Notes: generated from the letters alone by a model not told the origin. A stretch of DNA of 64,000 bases from Pelagomonas calceolata (GCA_918797485.1 CAKKNE010000003.1:3100001-3164000); one strand, 5' to 3'; numbered from the stretch's first letter, positions 28,771 to 37,228 are shown. Translations and numbers: made by a program.

Positions 28771-31104
28771 TTAGTCGCCCCCCTGGCTCAGCCGCCGCGA
28801 CTCCGTCTCCGACCGCGCGCGCACGGCCTCGAGGAGCAGGTCCTGGTGGTCCCGCAGGTGCTCCACCTTCGCGGCGAACTCCGCGTGCAGCCGCCGGCAC
28901 CGCGCCCGCAGCGCCGCGTCGTCGTCGTCCTCGTCGTCCTCGTCGTCGCCGACGCCGACCTTCGCGTCGACGCGCGGTATCCGCAGGATCTTGTGGACGA
29001 GGACGTCGTAGCAGTAGTGCATGTCCTGCAGGAACGGCGAGTCCGCCTCCTTGATGCCCTCGTCCTTGCGCTCCTTCATGTCCTCCAGGTGCTCGTCCCG
29101 CACCTCGTCGAAGGCGATGCCAATGACCGCGAGGAACATGCTCAACACGATGAACGAGTTCATGAAGACGAAGGGAAAGAACAGGAACGCCACCAATACG
29201 TGGTCCGAGGCCACGAGCCCGCCGATGTCCGACGCGCCCATGAGCACGTCCAGGAGCGTGATGAACGAACTGTGGAAGTCCTTGTAGGCGTCGGTCGACG
29301 CGCCGTAGCCCACGAAGAACGCGATCGCGAACCCCAGGATGCCCACGAACATGATCCCGAGCAGCACGAGGCAGTCGCTCACGGACCGCGCGCACGTGTT
29401 CGTGAACTGCGCGAGCGAGGGCACGTGCCGGAAGTACTTGAAGACCTTGAGAAAACTAAAAATCATGTTCACGGCGTTCAGGGCGTCGACGCGCACGGCC
29501 ACGTGGGCGATCTTTGCCAGGTCCGCCGCGAAGCCGCAGTTCAGGTCGACGTCGTCGAGGGACCTATCCGCCGTCCAGAGCAGGATCGTGATCCTCAGCA
29601 AGGCCACGAGCAAATAGGTCGAGAGGTTGATCACCTCGAGCCAGTTCCAGAAGCTGTCGAAATAAACCTCCCGGTGCTTCACGAACTGCCGGACCTCCCG
29701 CAGCGCGTACAGCACGCACACGACGTAGAAGAGCAGCTCGCCGAAGGCGCCCCGCCGCTGCTCCCCCCAGGGCTTGCCCTCCAGGCCGTCGCCCCGGAGC
29801 TCCCGATCTAGCTTCAGGATCGGCGACGCGACGACCTGGTACGTCGGCACGATGCCGCCGCCCGGCAGCAGCTCGACGTTCGCCCGGACCAGCCCGAAAA
29901 TGTCCGCGTGCGGGTTGTACACGCAGAAGCTCACGATGACCGCCCGGACGCTCCGCCCCGCGAAGAAGTTCGCCGCGTGGAGCTCGCGCAGCTCGCGCAG
30001 CGCCACGGCTCGGTCCGGGCTCAGGTCGAACGTGTTGCCGTCGCCGTAATAGGTGATGCCCGTCGTCGCGCTCGTGTAGGGCAGCTCCGCGTCGCTGTCG
30101 CCGTCGCTACAGGCCAAGTTGCCCAAATATTTGCCTAAATATTTGCCTGGACAGCCGGAGTTGACGAACTCGCCGCGCCGCTTGGCGCCGGTTTTGGTGG
30201 CGGGCGCGCGGCACGACGCGGACGGCGCGTGCGTCGGCTCGGGCGTCACGACGGCGGGCGTCGGTGCGTCCGTCGCGAACGTCGGCGCCTCCGTGGCGAC
30301 CTCCGCCACCGTCAGATCCAGCACGGGCGCCTTATAGTTCCGTTTGACGCGCCAGTTTGAGTCCAAAGACGGGTAGCAGTTGTCCGGGTCGAGCTTCGTC
30401 CCGTCCGGCAGCGTCAGCCTCTTCGCCATCGTCGGGCAGTCGCCGCCCCGCGCGCGGACGACGCGCACGCGCACGAGCCCGACGCGCATCGTCACGCCGT
30501 CCGCGAGCAGCCGGGGCTTGGCGGGCTTGCCGTGCCACGTCCGGCCGCCGGCGCCGTACGCGTAGCCCGCGACGACGTCCCGCAGCCAGACCTCGATCTG
30601 CGCGAAGCAGGCGATGCCGTCGTAGGCGCAGTTCGGCTCGAACTCGTTGACGAGGAACTGGTCCTCGAGGTTGCGCCGGAAGTAGTAGGGCGTCGCGTTC
30701 GTGCCGGCGATGTTCGTCGCCGCCAGGATCGCGATGAAGAGCACGTAGAGCCAGAAGTCCAGGAACTCGGGCGACCACTTCCGCCGTTTCGGGGGCTTTG
30801 CCGCCGCCGCCGTCCGCGCCGGCGGCTCGTACGTGACCTGGCGCGTCTTCGACGCGAGGCCCGCCATCGAGGCCCGGCCGCCCGCGAACGCGTTGAGCGC
30901 CATGCCGGCGCTCTTGCCGCCCGAGCCCCCGAGGAGCTTCTTGAGGCGATCCGCGTCTGCGGCGCCCTCGCGGACCTCGCGGGCCTGCGCCTCGGCCTCG
31001 GCCACGACGCTCGCCGCCGGCGCGGGCGCCGCCGCCGCCGCGGACATGCTGCCGGCGTTCGCCTCGCGCTCCTTCGCCGCGGCCAGCATCTCCGTGAGGC
31101 CCAT
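28771..31104 (-). CDS. Polycystin-2-like (TRPP) cation channel
   Basis: This 777-residue channel has six membrane segments. S1 is near residues 108-130 (FWLYVLFIAILAATN). A long extracellular polycystin domain with several Cys runs over about 135-440. S2 to S4 lie near 447-558 (including NLSTYLLVALLRITILLW). S5 is CLVLLGIMFVGILGFAIAFF, the pore helix region is HSSFITLLDVLMGASDIGG, and S6 is FMNSFIVLSMFLAVIGIAFD. A cytosolic tail has an acidic run (DDEDDEDDDD) and a coiled coil (LHAEFAAKVEHLRDHQDLLL). The GASD pore resembles the LGDF filter of PKD2. In algae such channels act in Ca2+ or mechanosensory signalling, often in flagella. A tandem duplication encodes KYLGKYLGN in the extracellular part. 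Confidence 0.92.
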   Translation of the reverse strand: MGLTEMLAAAKEREANAGSMSAAAAAPAPAASVVAEAEAQAREVREGAADADRLKKLLGGSGGKSAGMALNAFAGGRASMAGLASKTRQVTYEPPARTAAAAKPPKRRKWSPEFLDFWLYVLFIAILAATNIAGTNATPYYFRRNLEDQFLVNEFEPNCAYDGIACFAQIEVWLRDVVAGYAYGAGGRTWHGKPAKPRLLADGVTMRVGLVRVRVVRARGGDCPTMAKRLTLPDGTKLDPDNCYPSLDSNWRVKRNYKAPVLDLTVAEVATEAPTFATDAPTPAVVTPEPTHAPSASCRAPATKTGAKRRGEFVNSGCPGKYLGKYLGNLACSDGDSDAELPYTSATTGITYYGDGNTFDLSPDRAVALRELRELHAANFFAGRSVRAVIVSFCVYNPHADIFGLVRANVELLPGGGIVPTYQVVASPILKLDRELRGDGLEGKPWGEQRRGAFGELLFYVVCVLYALREVRQFVKHREVYFDSFWNWLEVINLSTYLLVALLRITILLWTADRSLDDVDLNCGFAADLAKIAHVAVRVDALNAVNMIFSFLKVFKYFRHVPSLAQFTNTCARSVSDCLVLLGIMFVGILGFAIAFFVGYGASTDAYKDFHSSFITLLDVLMGASDIGGLVASDHVLVAFLFFPFVFMNSFIVLSMFLAVIGIAFDEVRDEHLEDMKERKDEGIKEADSPFLQDMHYCYDVLVHKILRIPRVDAKVGVGDDEDDEDDDDAALRARCRRLHAEFAAKVEHLRDHQDLLLEAVRARSETESRRLSQGGD

Positions 31105-31643
31105 GGTAGCTTCGGGTCTTTACTGCCTTCCTGGGCCCGTCGACGGGGCTGCCCCGGCTGGGCGGCAGTAGTCCTGCCTGCCGGTACTGCCTTCCCGTGT
31201 TCCTCGACGGGGCTGCCTCGGCCGAGCCGTAGCGTCCGTGAGTCGTGCCGAGCGGTCGTATCGAGGGCTGGCCTCGGTCGCGCCGCTCGGAGGGCGCCGC
31301 GGGCAGCGCTGCACGGCCGGCGGACCAAACCTGCTTTGTTTGTTTGGCCCGCCCGCGGGAGATGTCTCCGGCAAGGGCTCGTCGGCTCGAGAAGCCTCCC
31401 TGCTCGGGTCGGTGCTCGCAACTGAAAATCATTTTTTTTACGGGGAGTCTCGCACCAAATAATATTACGTAAAACGAAGAGGGACGTCGGCGGTCGCAAG
31501 CCCATCTCCGAAGGAAGGCCAGGGACGCCCGCCACCGGGTCCCGGGCAGCCCCGGTTCCACTCGTGCCTGGTCCGGCGTCGCGGGAGCCAGCGTGAGCTG
31601 CTCGGAGCCCGCGGCGGCGTGGACACCTGACTTGGGGCGGCCA
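31105..31643. other. Divergent intergenic region
   Basis: It lies between the polycystin gene (minus) and the CaaX SUMO-fold gene (plus). It contains a 37-bp direct repeat pair next to the polycystin start and an AT-rich patch at 31420-31480 (AATCATTTTTTTTACGG, AATAATATTACG) that could be a promoter. Confidence 0.45.
31121..31221. repeat. Pair of 37-bp imperfect direct repeats
   Basis: Units at 31121-31157 and 31185-31221 share TACTGCCTTCC and CGACGGGGCTGCC(C/T)CGG. They lie 17-117 bp upstream of the polycystin ATG, so in its presumed 5' leader or promoter. Confidence 0.7.
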
Positions 31644-32072
31644 ATGGCGACCGCGACGGCGCCGCCGGCGCAGCGCGCGGGCCCGCCGGCGCCGCGGGAG
31701 ATGGTGACGATCCGCGCACGAGACAAGGCGACGGGCAAGGACCTGATCATCACCGTGCCGCGCGGCGCGAGCATGGACGAGGTCATGGCGGCCTACACGG
31801 CCAAGTTTAACGCGCAGGAGGGCAAGTCGCTGGCGCGCGACGAGTTCCGCTTCGTGAGCAACGGCGCCACGGTCGGCGGCGGTGACCGCGTCGAGGACCT
31901 GCCGGCGTCGCACGCGGCCTACGGCGGCGACGGCGCGCGCGCGGCGGGCGGCGCCGCCAGCGACGACGACGACGACGACGACGACGACGCTGACGCCCCT
32001 GACGCGTTCGGCTGCGGCGGCGTGAGCTGCCAGGCGGGCGACGCCGCGGACGCGGGCTGCGCCGTCATGTGA
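31644..32072 (+). CDS. SUMO-fold protein with C-terminal CaaX prenylation box (MUB-like)
   Basis: This is a 142-residue protein from the ATG at 31644 (an upstream GTG would add 17 residues). Residues about 15-80 read as a ubiquitin-like fold of the SUMO/Rad60 kind: MVTIRARDKATGKDLIITV, DEVMAAYTAKFN and DEFRFVSNGATVGGGDRVED. An Asp-only run follows (DDDDDDDDD). The protein ends CGGVSCQAGDAADAGCAVM: CAVM is a good farnesylation CaaX box, with further Cys upstream for palmitoylation. Membrane-anchored ubiquitin-fold (MUB/UBL3) proteins of plants, animals and fungi share this design, but their fold is closer to ubiquitin than to SUMO. The likely role is a prenylated docking protein at a membrane. 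Confidence 0.8.
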   Translation: MATATAPPAQRAGPPAPREMVTIRARDKATGKDLIITVPRGASMDEVMAAYTAKFNAQEGKSLARDEFRFVSNGATVGGGDRVEDLPASHAAYGGDGARAAGGAASDDDDDDDDDADAPDAFGCGGVSCQAGDAADAGCAVM

Positions 32073-32222
32073 TCCCCCTGTGCCCGTCTACGTAACCATC
32101 AATCTAGTTTTAGGCTCAGGCTCAGGCTAGTTACGTCGCAGGGTTCCCCGCACCCCTCCCGCTCCCCCCGGGCCCACCCGTCCGGCTGGACTAGGACGCA
32201 AGGGCTGAGTCACAATCTATTG

Positions 32223-32349
32223 TTACGGTGCTAGGACTAGTGGGCGGAGCCCCTGGGGGGGACACCGCGCGTCGCCGATTCATCGGCGGCGGGCGCGGGC
32301 CGCTTCTTTCATAACAGAAACAGCGTACCTCCTAAGCAGAACCGCCTCG
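32223..32349 (-). repeat. Dispersed repeat family R1, full copy
   Basis: In reverse complement this begins GAGGCGGTTCTGCTTAGGAG and ends CACTAGTCCTAGCACCGTAA. It matches 35825-35937 over most of its length, with two short length differences. The centre contains GCCGCCGATGAATCG in both copies. No protein frame is shared, so it is a non-coding interspersed repeat or a small RNA. Confidence 0.75.
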
Positions 32350-32506
32350 AGCGGCAAACCCCCCGAACAATGTGCAACGTTCGCCCGTTCAATCAACTTG
32401 TCCCGCGACGCCCCGCAGCGACCTTGGACCGCGGCGACGCGTTCGGCACCGTACACTCCAACAAAGCCAGTAGACACTCGGCCCGACCCTGAGTCAGGGA
32501 TTTTAG

Positions 32507-32530
32507 GCTAGTGCCTTACAGGCCGCTAGC
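32507..32530 (+). promoter_or_regulatory. Intergenic palindrome, copy 5
   Basis: GCTAGTGCCTTACAGG then CCGCTAGC, a full-length copy matching the consensus at all but one base. It lies 141 bp upstream of the RPB9 ATG. Confidence 0.6.
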
Positions 32531-32670
32531 TCAAGCCGCGGCATCGCTGCCGACTCGCGCGAACTAGTTCTGGCCATTGCACGCTCTTCGTGGTCGCTTT
32601 TAGCCGCACAAGCGCTGAATCGTACAGAGACGCCTTTGCTTTCCTACCTCGCCCGCCGCCCGCGCCGCGG

Positions 32671-33201
32671 ATGGCCGCGATGGTCGACGACGCGCCGGCG
32701 GCGGCGCCGCCGGCCTACGACGACCTCGGCCTGGGCGACGACGACGACGACGAGGACCTCGAGCGGCTGGGCCTGCGCGACGCCGCGCCCGCGCCCGCCG
32801 CGCCGGCGGCCGGCGACGGCGCGCCGCCGCCGAACCAGGTGACGCGCGACGCGCGCGACCCCGACCGGCGCTTCTGCCCCCAGTGCGGCAACACGTGGCA
32901 GCCGCGCGAGTCGCGGGCCGACCAGACGCTACTGCTGCACTGCCGCAACTGCGGGTACGCCGAGCCGGCGCACTCGCCGGTCGTCTACGAGAACCGCATC
33001 AAGAAGGAGGTCTCCACGCGCCTCGACACCATCAACCCCGAGGTGACGCAGGACCCGACGCTGCAGCGCATGCGCGGCGCGCGCTGCGAGAGCTGCGGCC
33101 ACGACGAGGCCGTGCTCTTCCAGGCCGAGTCCGGCGCCTTCGCGGCGTCGCTGAGCCTCATCTTCGTGTGCTGCGGCTGCGGGTACAAGTGGGTCGGGTG
33201 A
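32671..33201 (+). CDS. RPB9: RNA polymerase II subunit RPB9
   Basis: This 176-residue protein has the two zinc ribbons of RPB9: the N-terminal RFCPQCGNTWQPRES with HCRNCGYAE, and the C-terminal ARCESCGHDEAVLFQ with VCCGCGYKWVG. The linker contains TQDPTLQRM, which matches the conserved 'sQDPTLPR' segment. RPB9 sits on the jaw of Pol II and supports transcript cleavage with TFIIS and fidelity. An acidic N-terminal extension of about 60 residues (LGLGDDDDDEDLERLGL) is absent from yeast and human RPB9. The ATG at 32671 was chosen; an ATG nine bases later is equally possible. Confidence 0.95.
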   Translation: MAAMVDDAPAAAPPAYDDLGLGDDDDDEDLERLGLRDAAPAPAAPAAGDGAPPPNQVTRDARDPDRRFCPQCGNTWQPRESRADQTLLLHCRNCGYAEPAHSPVVYENRIKKEVSTRLDTINPEVTQDPTLQRMRGARCESCGHDEAVLFQAESGAFAASLSLIFVCCGCGYKWVG

Positions 33202-33238
33202 TTTCGTGGTCGGAAGACTACTACTATTCTAAGGATTA

Positions 33239-33682
33239 CTACATATCTAGCTCGAGCTCGCCCTCCTCGAAGTGCGCGGTGAGCCGCGGCTCCTCGAACT
33301 GCACGACGACGGGCCGGTTCGCCGACAGCGCCGCGCCGCTGCCGTCGCGCGCCACGCTGGCGAGGCCCGACACGCTGCCGACGAGGCCCCGCACGGCGAG
33401 GCCCGCCTTGTGCTTCGGGTGGTGGTAGACGACGGCGTCGCTCACGACGCGCACGCGGTCGCCGATGTTGAAGCTGCACTCCTCCCAGGCGCCGCACGAC
33501 ATGGCCTCCGCCTCGGTGAGGCACTCGGGGCTCGGGTCGAAGACGTCGCACTCCTCGGCGTCGTCCGCAAGCAGCACGACGCCGCGCCGCCGCCGCTGCG
33601 CTGGCGCCCGCACCGGCGCGAGCGCCGCGCAGGCGCCGGCCAGGACCAGGGTCCGTCGCCACCTCGACATGCTGCTCCTCAT
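33239..33682 (-). CDS. FTRV: Plastid ferredoxin-thioredoxin reductase, variable (alpha) chain
   Basis: The C-terminal 75 residues are the SH3-like barrel of the FTR variable subunit: FNIGDRVRVVSDAVVYHHP, GLVGSVSGLASV, SANRPVVVQFEEP and TAHFEEGELELD. With the catalytic beta chain this subunit forms the enzyme that passes electrons from photosystem I ferredoxin to thioredoxins in the stroma. The N-terminus (RRTLVLAGACAALAPVRAPA) is a signal peptide with an ALAP cleavage motif, as expected for a secondary plastid. It is divergent from a plastid PsbP-like gene with palindrome copy 6 between them. The start is the ATG at 33682; an ATG at 33670 gives an equally good signal peptide. Confidence 0.85.
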   Translation of the reverse strand: MRSSMSRWRRTLVLAGACAALAPVRAPAQRRRRGVVLLADDAEECDVFDPSPECLTEAEAMSCGAWEECSFNIGDRVRVVSDAVVYHHPKHKAGLAVRGLVGSVSGLASVARDGSGAALSANRPVVVQFEEPRLTAHFEEGELELDM

Positions 33683-33822
33683 GCGGCTCCTCAGAGCCAC
33701 TTGTGCTCGGGCTGATCGACCGTAAATTGGTGCGCTGCCCGAGCCCGCCGCTCAGAGCCGAAAGCTGTCGAGCTGGAGGCCGCTGGAGGCGTCGTCTGAA
33801 AGCGACTTTGAAAGCGGCACGA

Positions 33823-33846
33823 GCTAGCGGCCTGTAAGACACTAGC
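33823..33846 (-). promoter_or_regulatory. Intergenic palindrome, copy 6
   Basis: GCTAGCGG then CCTGTAAGACACTAGC, an exact full-length copy in reverse orientation. It sits midway between two divergent plastid genes (141 bp from the FTR ATG and 102 bp from the PsbP-like ATG). Confidence 0.65.
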
Positions 33847-33947
33847 ATTATAGAGAGCTCTGAGTTGTTGCACGGCGCCGTGTTGCACGCGCGGCGAAGC
33901 TTTGCATCTATTCGTGCCCGTTGAACAGCCGCCGCTCGGACCCGCCG

Positions 33948-34673
33948 ATGAAGGCATCAACTTGCTTGCTGTGCGCGCTGCCTGCCGCTGCAGCCTTGGC
34001 CCCGGCGACGCGGCGGCGGGCCCTGGGCTGGGCCGCGGGCGCCGCGGCCGGCGTCGCCCTGCCGCGGCCGGCGGCCGCCGCGGACTTGAACAGCTGGAAC
34101 AAGAAGCTCGACAAGCTCGGCCTGCCGCCGCTCGACAAGATCCCGGGCGGCTTCGCGCCCGTGCTGTCGTCGGTGAACCAGGAGCAGTCGCTCTTCGTCG
34201 AGTTCCTGCGGCCCGACGGCTGGCTCGTCGTCAAGCCCTCGGTCAACACGAACGGCGAGGACGGCACCGTGAGCGCGGGCGACTACGGCAAGGGCGACTC
34301 GGCCGCGCTCTACGTGTCCGACCTGCGGCCGGCCACGGACAAGGCCTACTACGCCAAGCTCCTGAAGGGCGGCATCGCCCAGAAGGGCGGCGGCGAGCTC
34401 TACCAGGAGTTCAAGGTCCGGAAGGTCACGCCCGGCGCGCCGACGACCGTGGACTTCTCCTACGAGCTCCTGACGGGCGCGGGCTTCATCGTCGAGCGCC
34501 GGGGCGTCGCCGCCGTCACGGACGTCAACGGCAAGTCGCAGGCGTTATTGGCCGTGACGACGTCGGCGCGCTTCAAGGGCCTCGAGCCGAAGCTCCGGAC
34601 CATCGCGGACTCGTTCCGGTGCTACGAGAAGGTCGGGTCCGTGCCGACGGACACGTTCGGCCTCGAGGACTAG
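33948..34673 (+). CDS. Thylakoid-lumen PsbP-like protein
   Basis: The protein has a three-part targeting region: signal peptide (MKASTCLLCALPAAAALAP), a short transit part, and a Tat-type lumen signal with twin arginines (TRRRALGWAAGAAAGVALP then AAAAD). The mature part is a PsbP fold: FVEFLRPDGWLVVKPSV, then SAALYVSDLRP, YELLTGAGFIVERRG, KSQALLAVTTSARF and KLRTIADSFRC. PsbP and its paralogues support the oxygen-evolving complex or photosystem assembly on the lumenal face. The start was set at the ATG that opens the signal peptide. Its neighbour on the other strand is also a plastid redox gene. Confidence 0.9.
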   Translation: MKASTCLLCALPAAAALAPATRRRALGWAAGAAAGVALPRPAAAADLNSWNKKLDKLGLPPLDKIPGGFAPVLSSVNQEQSLFVEFLRPDGWLVVKPSVNTNGEDGTVSAGDYGKGDSAALYVSDLRPATDKAYYAKLLKGGIAQKGGGELYQEFKVRKVTPGAPTTVDFSYELLTGAGFIVERRGVAAVTDVNGKSQALLAVTTSARFKGLEPKLRTIADSFRCYEKVGSVPTDTFGLED

Positions 34674-34786
34674 TTCGTAAATTTCGTCGCCGGCCGTTTT
34701 CGACCTGTTGCGCGCCCCCCCAGGTGTTGGGTGCTGCCGGATGGGAGGGCTCGACCGCCCTCCGACGTGCCCTCCGTGATATAGAT

Positions 34787-35569
34787 TTAGTCGCCGGCCG
34801 TGAACAGGCGCACCGCCGCGCGGAACGCGTCCGCGAACCCCTCGGGGCACCGGGGCTCGCGGAGCAGCCGCTGCAAGACGACCTCGGCGTCCGCGGCGCC
34901 CGCGCTCAGCGCGAGCGCGCGCGCGGGCCCGACGCCGGGGACGTTCTTCGCGTAGTCGCAGCCGCTCGCGACGCAGAACGCCACGAACCGCTCGCGCGGC
35001 CACCCCAGGAACGTCCCGGACGCGCCCAGCGCCCGCAGCTCGAACTCGGACCCGACGAGCGTCGGGCGCCCGTCGCCCGCCGTCGCGAGCTTGGCGGCGA
35101 AGAGGCAGCGCGGCGCGCCCATGGCGACGAGGTCGCAGTCGTCCGTCAGCACGCAGCACACGTCGCCGCGCCGCGCGCGCGCCGCCAGCTCCGCGTCGGC
35201 CTCGCCCGCCGCCTGGACGCACGTCGCGCCCGCCGCCGCGGCCGCGGCCCGGGCCGCGGCCACGAAGGCGTACGGGCTGCCGCGGCCCCGGGGCGCCTTC
35301 GCGCCCGCGACCGCCTTCTTCGCCGCGGGGCCCTTGCCGTCGAAGACCAGGACGGCGCGCACGTCGCGGCCCGCCAGGGCGGCCGCGTAGTCCGCGAAGA
35401 ACGCCGCGACGCGCGCCTCGACGTCGGCGGCGCCGTCGGCGCGCGCGCCGTGGTAGGCGCGGTGCAGCCAGGCGGACGCGTCGACGCCCACGGAGCAGCC
35501 GGCGTACGCCGCGACGTCGACGTCGCGCGAGAGCGGTTTGAGGTGCGCATGCAGCTTGGTGATGCCCAT
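34787..35569 (-). CDS. FEN1/EXO1-family 5' nuclease (short form)
   Basis: From the ATG at 35569 the protein starts MGITKLHAHLKPLSRDVDVA then GCSVGVDASAWLHRAYHG, an XPG N domain close to EXO1. VRAVLVFDGKGPAAKK carries a metal-binding Asp. The XPG I motif follows (AGEADAELAARARRGDVCCV then LTDDCDLVAMG), and the helix-hairpin-helix reads SGCDYAKNVPGVGPARAL. At 260 residues it keeps the whole nuclease core but lacks the long EXO1 C-terminus that binds mismatch-repair proteins. It should cleave 5' flaps or resect 5' ends. An upstream TTG would add seven residues. Confidence 0.85.
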   Translation of the reverse strand: MGITKLHAHLKPLSRDVDVAAYAGCSVGVDASAWLHRAYHGARADGAADVEARVAAFFADYAAALAGRDVRAVLVFDGKGPAAKKAVAGAKAPRGRGSPYAFVAAARAAAAAAGATCVQAAGEADAELAARARRGDVCCVLTDDCDLVAMGAPRCLFAAKLATAGDGRPTLVGSEFELRALGASGTFLGWPRERFVAFCVASGCDYAKNVPGVGPARALALSAGAADAEVVLQRLLREPRCPEGFADAFRAAVRLFTAGD

Positions 35570-36059
35570 GTGTCTAGTTGTCGTTTTCAATTTCGCTTGC
35601 AGCGCAGAGCCGCGGTGGTGCCCTCGCGTGTGTGGTCAAACTCGCATTTATGTGGTGTGCGCTTCAAAATATCAACCTCTGAAAATCACAAAAGCATCCC
35701 TCCCTCCCGCTGTACCTAGGCCCCTCTAGTCAAGCACTGGACTCGAGACCCCCCCGGGCTAGGTCCTGCGGTTGCGTAGGTCAGTAGGTAGGTAGCCCAA
35801 AGCACGCCAGGATCGAGGGGGGTTGCCGAGGCGGTTCTGCTTAGAAGGAGGTACGCTGTTATGAAAGAAGCGGCACGCGCCCGCCGCCGATGAATCGCAC
35901 CCTGGCAGGGGCTCCACCCACTAGTCCTAGCACCGTAAAAATAATCCGAGAAAGCACGCCAGGAATCGCGCGCAGGAGGTCTGGGCCCGGCAGCGCACCG
36001 GAACTCCGTACTTCAGCAGAAGCTTCCTCGCCTCTTACGCACACGTAGGGAAGGGGGGG
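35570..36059. other. Intergenic region with dispersed repeat
   Basis: It lies upstream of the 5' nuclease gene and downstream of the C2/PPxY gene. It contains full R1 copy 35825-35937 and short tandem GGTAGGTAG near 35785. No gene is recognised. Confidence 0.5.
35825..35937 (+). repeat. Dispersed repeat family R1, full copy
   Basis: It starts GCCGAGGCGGTTCTGCTTAG and ends CACTAGTCCTAGCACCGTAA. It is nearly the same as the reverse complement of 32223-32349, with two gaps, and the first third recurs at 3572-3608. Confidence 0.75.
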
Positions 36060-36863
36060 CTAGGACTTGGGCACGAACGGGTTGTCGGGCAGCGGCTCTT
36101 CGTACGCGGGCGGCGGCGGCGGCTGCTCGTAGGCGGGCGGCGGCTGCTGGTACGCGGGCGGCGGCGGCGGCTGCTCGTAGGCGGGCGGCGGCGCGTAGGC
36201 CGGGACCGGTTTGGCCGTCGCCATCGGGACGGCCCCGTAGACGGCGGGCTGCGGCTGGGGCTGCGCGCGCGCGGCGGGCCGCGCGTCGACGGCCTGGTCC
36301 AGGCCCGGCTGGTACTCCACGGTCCACGTGAGCCGGCCCCGCGGGCCGACCTCGGTGTCGCGCGGCTGGCCGTCGGCCACGGCCGCGCAGCCCTGGCCCG
36401 TCGTGCCGATGAGCTGGTCCTGCATCAGGACGTTCGCGCAGAGGAGCTGGACCGAGAGCGACGCCCGCGCGAGGTCGAGGCGCGGCGGCAGCGGCAGCGC
36501 GACGGCGTTGCGCCCGCCGCGCCAGACCGGGTCGCCGCCGCCGCCGCGCGCGACCTCGGGCACGCGGGCGCGGCTGAACAGACTTCCGTCGATGTACAAG
36601 TAGACCTCGGCGACGACGTCCTGCCGCGTCGTCCAGCATCGGTCGCGGAGCCCGGACCCCGCGTGCACGCGAACGACGAGCTGCGACGGCCGCTGCTGCG
36701 GCGCGACGCCCGGCTGGGGGTAAGGGTCCTCGCCGTAATAGTCCCCGCCGCGTCTTCCGATCGCGTACCCGGCGCCGACGGCTGCCCCCGTGTAGAGCAG
36801 CGGGGCCGGGCCCCAGAACGGCCCGCCCCAGCCGCGCCGGAAGCCGCGGCGGCGGAACGCCAT
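36060..36863 (-). CDS. C2-like domain protein with PPxY repeats
   Basis: The 267-residue protein begins with a basic stretch and a glycine-rich hydrophobic segment (APLLYTGAAVGAGYAIG). A C2-like beta-sandwich follows (about 60-185): QLVVRVHAGSGLRD, VVAEVYLYIDG, LDLARASLSVQLLC. The C-terminal third is proline-rich with repeated PPAY units (PPPAYEQPPPP, PPPAYQQPPP and so on), giving about five PPxY motifs, the ligand for WW domains such as those of Nedd4-type ubiquitin ligases. This layout fits a membrane-trafficking or ubiquitin-ligase adaptor. Conserved Ca2+-binding Asp residues of C2 domains are not obvious, so binding may be Ca2+-independent. Confidence 0.7.
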   Translation of the reverse strand: MAFRRRGFRRGWGGPFWGPAPLLYTGAAVGAGYAIGRRGGDYYGEDPYPQPGVAPQQRPSQLVVRVHAGSGLRDRCWTTRQDVVAEVYLYIDGSLFSRARVPEVARGGGGDPVWRGGRNAVALPLPPRLDLARASLSVQLLCANVLMQDQLIGTTGQGCAAVADGQPRDTEVGPRGRLTWTVEYQPGLDQAVDARPAARAQPQPQPAVYGAVPMATAKPVPAYAPPPAYEQPPPPPAYQQPPPAYEQPPPPPAYEEPLPDNPFVPKS

Positions 36864-37228
36864 CGATGCGGTGCTTGGTACGCGCGAGACAGACAGGCAG
36901 TGGCAGAGGCAGAGGGCATCAGCAGAGTTGGAGCCAGCTTTGTTCCTCGAGCTCTCACAACCCGCGAGGCCTCTTCTAACGCTGTTTTCCTTTATAATTA
37001 GTCCTCCGGGACCTCGAGTTACGGGTTTTTACTCGACGCGTACGTAAATCGTTTTGAGGCGCCTGGGTGTCGCAGGGTCAAACAGATTGACAGCAGTCTA
37101 CGAAGCAGAAGTGCCGACTCGGCGCCTGCCGACTTTCTAGGATAAAACGCGTTTGAAAACCGAGCTCTCAGGCAGCTCAGTAGCCAAACACGCTCCCCTA
37201 GCCGTAAGCGCCGTAAACCGCAGCACTC
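36864..37228. other. Divergent intergenic region, no palindrome
   Basis: It lies between the C2/PPxY gene (minus) and the prolyl hydroxylase gene (plus). An AT-richer patch TTTCCTTTATAATTAGTCC near 36990 could be a promoter. The intergenic palindrome found in other divergent regions is absent. Confidence 0.45.

Larger units (their letters stand above)
32073..32670. other. Intergenic region with repeats
   Basis: It lies between the CaaX protein and RPB9 genes, both plus strand. It holds dispersed repeat R1 (32223-32349, reverse orientation) and palindrome copy 5, and no gene. A short tandem TTAGGCTCAGGCTCAGGC occurs near 32110. Confidence 0.5.

Noticed and set aside
30332-31913. Two long minus-strand frames overlapping the polycystin start and its upstream region
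   Set aside because: The polycystin frame explains this DNA; the alternatives are compositional shadows.
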